Shown one piece after another: positions 1 to 5,614 of a stretch of DNA of 5,614 nucleotides; position 1 is the first letter of the stretch; every line of letters starts with the position of its first letter. The stretch covers positions 1-5,614 of the forward strand of contig CACYEO010000099.1 in the NCBI GenBank assembly GCA_902773475.1. The letters run 5' to 3'. The position numbers and the translations under genes are program-made. The notes under the pieces were generated by a model that worked only from the letters and a program-made list of their open reading frames with translations, searched no databases and was not told the origin of the DNA. Source of the stretch: an uncultured bacterium (GTDB lineage: Bacteria > Verrucomicrobiota > Kiritimatiellia > RFP12 > UBA1067).

Positions 1-1354
1 AATCCACCGCGCACGCTCGATGCGCGCGTCGTCCGGCAAGACGGACAACACCGGGAACATCGCGAGCATACTCGAACTGCGCCGCGAGCAGGCCGCAATT
101 CTCGGATTCGGGAGCTATGCGGAGCTTTCGCTTTCGCAGAAGACGGCGCGGACGATCGAAGCCGTGGACGCAATGTCCGGACGCCTCGCCGCCGTCGCCG
201 TTCCGGCTTCGGAGCGCGAATACGGCGAACTGAAAGAATTTGCGGCGGAGCGCGGCGGCCCCGGAGAATTGGCGCCGTGGGACATAGCCTACTGGGCCGA
301 ACGCATGCGCGAAGCCAAGTACGGCTACGAAGAAGAGGAACTCGCCGAATATTTCGATTTTCCGCAAGTCTTGAACGGCCTTTTCTCGCTGGCCGCGCGG
401 CTCTTCGGCGTCAAAATCGAGGCTGCGGACGGCGAAGCGCCGGTGTGGCATCCCGACGTCCGGTTCTTCCGCGTCACGGAGGACGGCGAAACGGTTGCGC
501 ACTTCTATCTGGATCCGTATTCCCGCCCCGAAACGAAATCCGGCGGAGCGTGGATGAACGAAATCGACACGCGCGAAGTCCGCGAAGACGGCACATGCGT
601 AAAACCGCTTGCGCTGATAGTGTGCAACCAGCGCAAGCCCGCGCCGGACGGCAGATCGCCGATGCTCTTCCGCGAAGTGGAGACGCTTTTCCACGAATTC
701 GGCCATGCTCTGCAGCACATGCTTTCGCGCGTGGACGACCCCGAGGCTTCGGGCATAAATCTGGTCGACTGGGACGCCGTGGAAATAGCGTCGCAATTCA
801 TGGAGAACTGGTGCACGGAGCGCACGACGCTTGCATCGACCGCGCGCCACTCCAAGACCGGAGCTCCGCTGCCGGAGGAGCTTTTGCAGAAAGTCGCGGC
901 GTCGAAGAAATACCGCGCAGGTTCGGTCTGCGCGCGCCAGCTGGCTTTCGCGCAGATAGACATGGATCTGCATTCCGTTTTCGATCCGGCGCGCGACGGC
1001 TCGCCCAACGATGCGAAGAACCGCGTCTTCGACCGCTTCCTGCCGCGGGGGTACGACCCGCGGACGGACCGGTTCCTGCATTCGTTCTCCCACATTTTCG
1101 GCGGCGGATACGCGGCGGGATACTACAGCTACAAGTGGAGCGAAGTCATGTCCGCCGACGTCTTCGGCGCGTTCGAGGACGCCGGACTCGACAACGAAGC
1201 GGCAGTGCGCGAAACCGGACGCAGATACCGCGAAACGTTCCTCGCGCTCGGAGGATCGAAAGATCCGATGGAAGTGTTCCGGGAATTCCGCGGGCGCGCG
1301 CCGTCCGCGGACGCCCTCCTCCGCCAGAGCGGCCTGACGGGTGTCGCCGGATGA
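1..1354 (+). CDS. prlC: M3 family zinc oligopeptidase (oligopeptidase A-like), 5' partial
   Basis: This is a cytoplasmic zinc endopeptidase of the thimet oligopeptidase/OpdA family, which degrades short peptides such as cleaved signal peptides. The reading frame is open from position 2 with no stop. The Met codon at 20 is internal, because the residues before it (IHRARS) continue family-like sequence, so about 230 N-terminal residues of the usual ~680 lie outside the window. Counting from that Met, the zinc motif HEFGH is at residues 225-229 (nt 692-706). The third zinc ligand is Glu255 in DAVEIASQFMENW. The substrate-binding region FSHIFGGGYAAGYYSYKW, at about 356-373, carries the conserved His358 and the Tyr cluster. 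The C-terminus GGSKDPMEVFREFRGR also matches OpdA. All catalytic elements visible here are intact. The stop codon overlaps the start of the next gene (ATGA), suggesting cotranscription. The family is certain. The choice between PrlC/OpdA and Dcp rests on resemblance to OpdA. Confidence 0.94.
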   Translation, partial: IHRARSMRASSGKTDNTGNIASILELRREQAAILGFGSYAELSLSQKTARTIEAVDAMSGRLAAVAVPASEREYGELKEFAAERGGPGELAPWDIAYWAERMREAKYGYEEEELAEYFDFPQVLNGLFSLAARLFGVKIEAADGEAPVWHPDVRFFRVTEDGETVAHFYLDPYSRPETKSGGAWMNEIDTREVREDGTCVKPLALIVCNQRKPAPDGRSPMLFREVETLFHEFGHALQHMLSRVDDPEASGINLVDWDAVEIASQFMENWCTERTTLASTARHSKTGAPLPEELLQKVAASKKYRAGSVCARQLAFAQIDMDLHSVFDPARDGSPNDAKNRVFDRFLPRGYDPRTDRFLHSFSHIFGGGYAAGYYSYKWSEVMSADVFGAFEDAGLDNEAAVRETGRRYRETFLALGGSKDPMEVFREFRGRAPSADALLRQSGLTGVAG

Positions 1355-2154
1355 GCGCGCTCCCGGAAGATGCCGCCGCGCCGTTCGCGCCCGAGAAACT
1401 CGCGGCGCGGCTCGGAAGTTCGCAGTGCGCGGCAGACGCCGCGGAGTTCATCCTTTCCGGCGGCAAATTCCTGCGCCCCGCGCTGACGCTGGCCGTGTGC
1501 CGCGCGCTGCGGCGCGGCGCGCGCGGCAACGGCGCGGAACAGCCCGGCGCCGCGGAATCCGCAATGGTCGCGGTGGAATGCTTCCACCGGGCGTCGCTTC
1601 TCCACGACGACATCCAGGACGGTTCGCCCGAACGCTACGGAAAGCCGTGCGTGCATGCGGCGCTGGGCGTTCCGCGCGCGATAGCGCTTGGAGACTGGCT
1701 CGTCGCGCGCGGATACGCGCTGCTGTCCGGCCTGCGGTGCGCGGAAGAAGCGGTGCGCGCCGCCTGCGCGCACCATGCCGGAATGTGCGAAGGCCAGGCC
1801 CGCGAACTCGCGCGTGCGCCGGCGACCCCGGCGGAAGCGCTGGAAATCGCGCGCCTGAAGACCGGTTCCGGTTTCGCGCTCGCCGCCGCGCTCGGCGCAA
1901 TAACGGGCGGCGCGGCGGAATTCGCGGATGCGGCGGGCGAGTTCGGATTCGCCTACGGGACGGCTTTCCAGCTCGCGGACGACGAAGCGGACGGCGATTC
2001 GCCGCTCGCGGCCTGCGGGCTGGACGGCGCGGAGCGCGCCGCAATAGCGGCGCGCGCGCTTGAAGAAGCAGGGTCCGCCGCGCGCGCCGCCGGCGATGCC
2101 GCGCTTTCAGACGCGCTTCTGGAATTTCTCGAACCGCTCGCGCGGCGCATGTAG
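1351..2154 (+). CDS. Polyprenyl synthetase family protein (trans-isoprenyl diphosphate synthase), short and atypical
   Basis: This 267-residue protein resembles enzymes that condense isopentenyl diphosphate with an allylic diphosphate to make farnesyl, geranylgeranyl or longer prenyl diphosphates. Visible motifs are GGKFLRP (37-43), the first Asp-rich motif HDDIQD (85-90), ERYGKP (94-99), GQAREL (148-153), KTG (170-172) and the second Asp-rich motif FQLADDEAD (206-214). The start at 1351 is chosen because it forms an ATGA overlap with the upstream peptidase stop and leaves a normal ~36-residue lead before GGK. I see no clear Shine-Dalgarno sequence, so translation is probably coupled. Two oddities stand out: the GKxxxxD...GK stretch that normally follows the second motif is missing, and the usual Arg-Arg after the first motif is Arg95-Tyr96. 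The protein is about 27% Ala (71 residues) and has only four Lys. The family is secure. Product chain length and activity cannot be told from the sequence. Confidence 0.88.
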   Translation: MSALPEDAAAPFAPEKLAARLGSSQCAADAAEFILSGGKFLRPALTLAVCRALRRGARGNGAEQPGAAESAMVAVECFHRASLLHDDIQDGSPERYGKPCVHAALGVPRAIALGDWLVARGYALLSGLRCAEEAVRAACAHHAGMCEGQARELARAPATPAEALEIARLKTGSGFALAAALGAITGGAAEFADAAGEFGFAYGTAFQLADDEADGDSPLAACGLDGAERAAIAARALEEAGSAARAAGDAALSDALLEFLEPLARRM

Positions 2155-2172
2155 CGCCGGATCGGCGGAACG

Positions 2173-2189
2173 GCGGCGCTAAGCGCCGC
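2173..2189. terminator. GC-rich palindrome at the convergent junction, possible bidirectional terminator
   Basis: GCGGCGCT (2173-2180) and AGCGCCGC (2182-2189) form an inverted repeat with a one-base spacer. As RNA this gives a 7-bp all-GC stem with a TAA loop on the plus strand. The palindrome covers the stop codon of the minus-strand cupin gene (2179-2181) and starts 19 bases after the plus-strand prenyl synthase stop. A third copy of the arm, AGCGCCG, lies at 2153-2159 and could pair with 2174-2180 instead. Neither side has a clear T-run, so a classical intrinsic terminator is not proven. The location between two converging genes is the main argument. Confidence 0.45.
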
Positions 2190-2586
2190 TTGCGCTTTCC
2201 TGCAGAGACACGTCGGAAAACACGCAGACCTCGGCGCCGTCGCGCTGCTCTATCGCAAACGCAAAACCCGGCGGCACGCACTGCACGGCGGGCGCGGACG
2301 CGTCGAGAACTATTCTTTTCACCGCATCCGGGGGAGGAGGGACGCTTTCGCACGGGCGCGAGGTCGCGCACAAGACGGTTCTGCCGCACACCGGCCAGAA
2401 CCATTTCGTTTCGCGCTTGTGCAGGAACCACCCGCGCACGGGCCGGCCGGGGGAGTTGCTGATCGTATAGAAACGGCGCACGGCGGACATGTCGAACGCG
2501 TTGCAATGGCGCAGACGGCCGCGCTCGTCCGCGTGTTCGCCGCACTCGACCGCGTCCGGCAGCGCGATCCGCCTTCCGGAGTTCAT
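2179..2586 (-). CDS. RmlC-like cupin, sugar-nucleotide epimerase/isomerase-like protein
   Basis: This 135-residue protein resembles the dTDP-4-dehydrorhamnose 3,5-epimerase-related cupins found in surface-polysaccharide loci near UDP-GlcNAc 4,6-dehydratases. The matching stretches are HADERGRLRHCNAFDMSAV (18-36), RRFYTISN (37-44), VRGWFLHKRETKWF (50-63), where His56 sits on the cupin strand that carries the conserved His of this family, VPPGFAFAIE (104-113) and VFSDVSLQES (122-131). It ends right after that last block, without the ~10 residues that I recall usually following it. It has seven Cys, which is unusual for this group. The start overlaps the CapE stop in an ATGA junction and has no visible Shine-Dalgarno, so translation is probably coupled to CapE. 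That coupling, plus the family, suggests it acts on the CapE product, perhaps as an epimerase or isomerase. The exact reaction is unknown. The frame is well supported by the overlap and family match, even though a longer shadow frame crosses it. Confidence 0.75.
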   Translation of the reverse strand: MNSGRRIALPDAVECGEHADERGRLRHCNAFDMSAVRRFYTISNSPGRPVRGWFLHKRETKWFWPVCGRTVLCATSRPCESVPPPPDAVKRIVLDASAPAVQCVPPGFAFAIEQRDGAEVCVFSDVSLQESASGA

Positions 2587-3602
2587 TTTACCGCGTTTCT
2601 CACGAGCTCGAGCTTCATCAGAAGCTTTACCATGCCGTCTTTGTCGAGACGTGTCGTATTGTGCGAGTTGTAATCTCCGCAGACCGACGCGGCCGCCCTG
2701 CCGACGTTGAAATACTTGTCGTAGTTCAGATCGCGGTTGTCGGCTGGTATGCGGAAATACCCGCCCAGATCCTGCGCATCGGCCATCTCTTCGCGCGTGA
2801 CGAGCGTTTCATACAGCTTCTCGCCGTGGCGCGTCCCTATCACGCGGATTTTGCTTTTGGACTTCGTTATCGATATCAGAGCCTCCGCAAGCGTCTGGAG
2901 CGTCGCAGCGGGAGCCTTCTGGACGAAAAGATCGCCGTTGCATCCGTTCTCGAAAGCGTACAGCACCAGATCCACCGCTTCGTCGAGCGTCATCATGAAA
3001 CGCGTCATATTCGGATCGGTGATGGTTATATCCTTCCCGGCGGCGATCTGGTCGAGGAACAGCGGAATCACGCTGCCGCGGCTCGCCATCACATTCCCGT
3101 AGCGGGTGCGGCATATCACGGTGCGCGATTCCGGACCGAGTTCGCGGGCCTTGGCGACGGCCACTTTCTCCATGAGGGCTTTGGACATCCCCATCGCGTT
3201 GATTGGATACGCGGCCTTGTCAGTGCTGAGCACGACGACGCGCCGCACGCCGTTGTCCACGGCTGAGCCGATGACATTCGCGGCGCCCAGGATATTTGTC
3301 TCGACGGCCTGCATCGGGAAGAATTCGCAGGACGGGACCTGCTTCAGCGCGGCGGCGTGGAAGACGCAGTCCACACCGGCCATCGCCCCGTCCACCGAAT
3401 GCCTGTCGCGCACGTTTCCGATGTAGTATTTTATGGAAGGGTCCTTGTAGACGTGGCGCATGTCGTCCTGCTTCTTCTCGTCGCGGGAAAAGATGCGGAT
3501 CTCCTTGAAGCGTCCGCGGAATCTCTCCAGAACGGCGGAACCGAACGAACCGGTGCCTCCGGTTATGAGCAGCGTCTTGTCCTTGAAATCCGTCTCAGCC
3601 AT
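2583..3602 (-). CDS. capE: UDP-N-acetylglucosamine 4,6-dehydratase/epimerase (CapE/FnlA/WbjB type)
   Basis: This is an extended short-chain dehydrogenase that converts UDP-GlcNAc to a 6-deoxy-4-keto-hexosamine nucleotide. In known pathways this is the first step toward UDP-L-FucNAc or UDP-L-QuiNAc/Rha2NAc for capsule or O-antigen. At 339 residues it matches the family length. It shows the NAD(P)-binding TGGTGSFG (14-21), IFSRDEKKQDDMR (37-49), HAAALKQVPSCE (82-93), STDKA (126-130), and MxxxK (Met137/Lys141), which replaces the usual SDR YxxxK as is known for CapE. It also has RYGNVMASRGS, TRFMMTLDEAVDL and the C-terminal YNSHNTTRLD. The start at 3602 is preferred over the longer frame opening at 3656. 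It has AGGAGG eight bases upstream and begins at the conserved N-terminus, while the extra 18 residues merely overlap the TPR gene. It overlaps the upstream TPR stop by 8 bases and the cupin start by 4 bases. The dehydratase step is confident. Which epimer it makes is not. Confidence 0.95.
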   Translation of the reverse strand: MAETDFKDKTLLITGGTGSFGSAVLERFRGRFKEIRIFSRDEKKQDDMRHVYKDPSIKYYIGNVRDRHSVDGAMAGVDCVFHAAALKQVPSCEFFPMQAVETNILGAANVIGSAVDNGVRRVVVLSTDKAAYPINAMGMSKALMEKVAVAKARELGPESRTVICRTRYGNVMASRGSVIPLFLDQIAAGKDITITDPNMTRFMMTLDEAVDLVLYAFENGCNGDLFVQKAPAATLQTLAEALISITKSKSKIRVIGTRHGEKLYETLVTREEMADAQDLGGYFRIPADNRDLNYDKYFNVGRAAASVCGDYNSHNTTRLDKDGMVKLLMKLELVRNAVK

Positions 3603-4992
3603 TTTCTCCGCCTCCTTCGCGCATCTTAGAGATGCGCAGCATGCGTTCACCGACATCCTCGAATGTGACGTCCGCCGAATAGACGTCGCTGTAAAGCCTG
3701 TACGCTTCGTCGATATCGCCGGCCTCTTCCGCGCAGAGGCCGAGCCTGTAGAGCACCATCTTCTTCATGTCGTCCATCGTCGTCAGCAGCGTGAGCGCTG
3801 CCTTGAGCTGCAGCACCGCCATGTCGCGCTGGCCGTTTGCGATGAAGCACATTGCAAGATGGTAGAGCGATCCGACACGCTCCTTGGGCGAGCGCTGCGA
3901 AAGCTGGAACTGCTCCATCGCATCTTTGTAGAAGCCGTATTTGTAGTACTGCAGCCCCAATTCGTAGCGCAGGCGCAGATCGTTGGGATAGCGGCCCACG
4001 CGCTCGGCGAGGTCGTCGAAAACGAACTGGTCCATCTCGTGCTGGAGTTCCGCCGCCTCTTCTTCGCGGCCCTCCTTGCGGAGAGCCTCCGTGCGGGCCG
4101 CGTAGTCCTGCACCCTCACGCTTGATAGCATCCCGTCTATGTTGGGATCGGCCGCAGCGACTTTTTTCGCCGCCTCGAGCACTTCCGCCGCTTCCGCGAA
4201 CATCTTGTTCTGCACGTATATGCGCGCGAGCGCGCGGTAGTAGTTCACGTTCGCGGGTTCTTTTTCGATTTTCTCCCGCGCTTCGGCAATAAGCATTTCC
4301 GCGTCGCTGCCGGAAACCACGGCCTTGTTCTGCGCGTCGATCTTCCGGGCCTGCTCCTCGTTGGCGAGCAGGTTGATGTACTGGCCGGGCTTGCCCGCGC
4401 CTTCCCATCCGCCGGCTATCGACGCCTGCGCTTCGGCGTTCTTGAACATCTGCAGCGCGCGCTGGTCGTGCGGGCGGAGTTTCACGAGCTTCGCGTACGC
4501 GTCGCGCGCCTTGGAATAGTCCTTCACCGCCATGTAGTACGCCGCCACCCGCTCCAGCAGGGCTTCGTCGTTCTGGTTGGCCGCGCTCGCCGCCTCGATC
4601 GAGACAAGCGCGATTTCAGGCCTGCCGGCCGCCTCGGCCGCCTTTACGGCGCATTCGATGAAATCGGGATTCAGCGGATTCTGCCGCATCAGCTTCTCGG
4701 CCTCGGCGATCGCTTCATCGCCTTTGCCTTTTTTTGCGAGCGACAGGATTTTCTGACGCTGGAAATAGCTGCCCATCCCCTGCATCTTCAACGCAAGCGC
4801 ACCGGGAGGGTTCGCCCGGAAATTGGCGATTTCCGCCGCGCGCAGAAGCCTGCGGTACTCCACCGCCTCCGGCGCGGCTTCGACCGCCTGGGAAAGCATG
4901 TCGACGGCAAACGCGAAGTTTCTCGCCTCCAGCGCCTGCCGCCCCCTGTTGGCGAAGTTCTGGGCCTTTTGGATATTTCCGCCGTCAGCCAT
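3595..4992 (-). CDS. Tetratricopeptide repeat protein
   Basis: This 465-residue protein is built largely of helical TPR-like repeats and has no signal peptide or membrane segment, so it is probably a cytoplasmic scaffold or protein-interaction factor. Repeat-like units are visible at about 13-46, 77-108, 110-140, 144-177 (AYYMAVKDYSKARDAYAKLV), 249-283 (ALARIYVQNKMFAEAAEVLE), 336-370 (YELGLQYYKYGFYKDAMEQF), 374-405 and 412-440. A non-repeat linker at about 185-230, containing GGWEGAGKPGQYINLL, separates the N- and C-terminal repeat blocks. A charged, Glu/Arg-rich stretch (about 300-320) lies before the last block. The start at 4992 is supported by GGGGAG five bases upstream. It begins 48 bases after the dehydrogenase gene and overlaps capE by 8 bases, consistent with one operon. 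No specific function can be assigned. A role in organising polysaccharide or protein-modification enzymes would be only a guess from position. Confidence 0.88.
   Translation of the reverse strand: MADGGNIQKAQNFANRGRQALEARNFAFAVDMLSQAVEAAPEAVEYRRLLRAAEIANFRANPPGALALKMQGMGSYFQRQKILSLAKKGKGDEAIAEAEKLMRQNPLNPDFIECAVKAAEAAGRPEIALVSIEAASAANQNDEALLERVAAYYMAVKDYSKARDAYAKLVKLRPHDQRALQMFKNAEAQASIAGGWEGAGKPGQYINLLANEEQARKIDAQNKAVVSGSDAEMLIAEAREKIEKEPANVNYYRALARIYVQNKMFAEAAEVLEAAKKVAAADPNIDGMLSSVRVQDYAARTEALRKEGREEEAAELQHEMDQFVFDDLAERVGRYPNDLRLRYELGLQYYKYGFYKDAMEQFQLSQRSPKERVGSLYHLAMCFIANGQRDMAVLQLKAALTLLTTMDDMKKMVLYRLGLCAEEAGDIDEAYRLYSDVYSADVTFEDVGERMLRISKMREGGGENG
3611..3616 (-). promoter_or_regulatory. 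Ribosome binding site setting the capE start
   Basis: AGGAGG on the minus strand lies inside the last codons of the TPR gene, eight bases before the ATG at 3602-3600. It decides between the two in-frame starts for capE, because the alternative start at 3656 would produce a non-homologous N-terminal extension. Confidence 0.8.
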
Positions 4993-4997
4993 TTCGT

Positions 4998-5003
4998 CTC
5001 CCC
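4998..5003 (-). promoter_or_regulatory. Ribosome binding site of the TPR gene
   Basis: GGGGAG on the minus strand is five bases before the ATG at 4992-4990. It supports that start within the 48-base gap after the dehydrogenase. I see no AT-rich -10-like element in this gap, so a separate promoter is not apparent. Confidence 0.65.
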
Positions 5004-5031
5004 TTGAGTGCCTGTGAACGTCCAGCGGGAA

Positions 5032-5052
5032 CCGCCGGCCTCACGCCGGCAG
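5032..5052 (-). other. GC hairpin spanning the dehydrogenase stop codon
   Basis: GCCGGC at 5045-5050 and GCCGGC at 5034-5039 can pair across a five-base loop (GTGAG on the minus strand). A G-U pair and one further C-G pair can extend the stem to eight positions. The loop contains most of the stop codon of the dehydrogenase. No T-run follows, so it is not a convincing terminator. It might reduce read-through, affect mRNA stability or be chance in GC-rich DNA. Confidence 0.3.
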
Positions 5053-5614
5053 TTCCTTCTGCAGCAGCCTGCGCGCCGAACCCTTGCCCTGGAGCAACGC
5101 GAGGAAATACCCCTCTATGCGCGCGCCAAGCGGAGTCGCCATGAGATCCGTGCCGAATATCGACTGGTTGGCAAGTATCTCCTTCAACTCGCCCTTGTAG
5201 GACGCCGGATCGTTCCAGACGATTCCCGCGAGCTTCGCCTGGAGCTCGTCCTTCAAAGGATCGTCGGAGACCGTCATCGCCCCGCCCTCGTCGTTCACGC
5301 CCAGGAGATAGCGCATCCATCCCGCGATCGCGAGCGGAAGAGCGACGAGATTCGAGAAGTCGCGTCCTTCGGCGATATAGCTCTTCACCGTCTCGCCGAA
5401 GCGGATGCCGACCTTTTGCGACGTATCGGTCGCGATGCGGCGCGGATCGTCCGGCATGAAAGGATTCGGCAGGCGCTCCTCTACCACTTCGTCGATGAAC
5501 GCCTTGGGCGAGATGATGCCGGGATTGACGACCACGGGAAGACCCTCGACGTAGCCGAGGCGCTTCACGAGGCGCACGATGTCTGCGTCCTTCATCTCGT
5601 CGCAGATGAGCGTG
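5041..5614 (-). CDS. Mannitol dehydrogenase-family oxidoreductase, C-terminal part (5' partial)
   Basis: This is the C-terminal domain of a polyol-specific long-chain dehydrogenase/reductase, the family of mannitol 2-dehydrogenase, fructuronate reductase and tagaturonate reductase, which interconvert ketoses or keto-uronates and their reduced forms with NAD(P)H. The frame stays open to the window edge. The Met at 5595 is internal, as TLICDE precedes it in frame, so the start lies beyond the window. Counting from that Met, the recognisable parts are ERLPNPFMPDDPRRIATDTS (about 44-63), then QKVGIRFGETVKSY (64-77) and LPLAIAGWMRYLLG (87-100), which matches the family's helical C-terminal domain. 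The NAD-binding N-terminal domain and the catalytic Lys-Asn-His motif are expected upstream and are not visible, so the substrate cannot be assigned. It is the first visible gene of the minus-strand block, and the TPR gene starts 48 bases after its stop. No frameshift is seen. Confidence 0.87.
   Translation of the reverse strand, partial: TLICDEMKDADIVRLVKRLGYVEGLPVVVNPGIISPKAFIDEVVEERLPNPFMPDDPRRIATDTSQKVGIRFGETVKSYIAEGRDFSNLVALPLAIAGWMRYLLGVNDEGGAMTVSDDPLKDELQAKLAGIVWNDPASYKGELKEILANQSIFGTDLMATPLGARIEGYFLALLQGKGSARRLLQKELPA

Noticed and set aside
505..1095. Minus-strand open frame antisense to the M3 peptidase
   Set aside because: There is no recognisable motif, and it is fully opposite a well-supported catalytic domain, so it is a shadow frame.
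277..1350. Upstream in-frame extension of the prenyl synthase frame, giving a 625-residue reading frame
   Set aside because: This part runs out of frame across the M3 peptidase, is Arg-rich low-complexity sequence typical of shadow frames in GC-rich DNA, and shows no family motif. The real start is the ATG at 1351.
1448..2545. Long minus-strand open frame of 365 residues opposite the prenyl synthase and cupin
   Set aside because: Its translation is dominated by Arg, Ala and Pro with no recognisable domain, and it lies over two genes with clear family motifs. It is explained by the lack of stop codons in GC-rich DNA.
2661..3266. Plus-strand open frame of 201 residues opposite capE
   Set aside because: It is antisense to highly conserved CapE sequence, with no domain and no ribosome binding site that I can see.
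3603..3656. Eighteen-residue N-terminal extension of CapE
   Set aside because: It lies wholly within the end of the TPR gene, is not similar to CapE proteins, and the start at 3602 has a strong ribosome binding site at the right distance.
4993..5040. Possible internal promoter between the dehydrogenase and TPR genes
   Set aside because: The 48 bases are GC-rich with no -10 or -35-like element. Only a ribosome binding site and part of a hairpin are visible.

Overview
This window is a GC-rich, gene-dense bacterial segment with two convergent gene blocks that meet near position 2155-2178. No RNA genes, insertion sequences, CRISPR arrays or att sites were recognised, and no gene-free stretch exceeds 50 bases. 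All named functions come from recognising motifs and family resemblance by eye. The host is uncertain. The GC-rich third positions, the Ala/Arg-rich proteins and the cytoplasmic TPR protein would fit a member of the PVC group (Kiritimatiellae, Lentisphaerae or Verrucomicrobia), possibly from a gut or environmental metagenome, but this is a tentative impression.

Plus strand, 1-2154: the C-terminal two thirds of an M3-family zinc oligopeptidase (PrlC/OpdA type, start lies before the window) is followed by a small polyprenyl synthetase-family gene. The two share an ATGA stop/start overlap. The prenyl synthase keeps both aspartate-rich motifs but lacks the lysine-containing segment that normally follows the second one, which is the most notable biochemical oddity here.

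Minus strand, 5614 down to 2179: four genes read in the same direction and are tightly packed. They are the C-terminal part of a mannitol dehydrogenase-family oxidoreductase, a 465-residue TPR-repeat protein, a full-length CapE/FnlA-type UDP-GlcNAc 4,6-dehydratase/epimerase, and a short RmlC-like cupin resembling sugar-nucleotide 'epimerase' proteins found beside CapE homologues. The last three genes overlap at their junctions (8 bases, then 4 bases), so they are probably one transcript with coupled translation. CapE and the cupin plausibly work in sequence on the same 6-deoxy-4-keto-hexosamine nucleotide destined for surface polysaccharide. The later enzymes of an L-FucNAc-type route (CapF/FnlB reductase, CapG/FnlC 2-epimerase) are absent from the window.

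The 24-base gap between the convergent blocks borders a GC-rich palindrome that could act as a two-way terminator. The window looks like mostly ordinary metabolic and surface-glycan genes. The points worth following are the altered prenyl synthase and the minimal CapE-cupin module. I see no convincing undescribed defence or mobile system.
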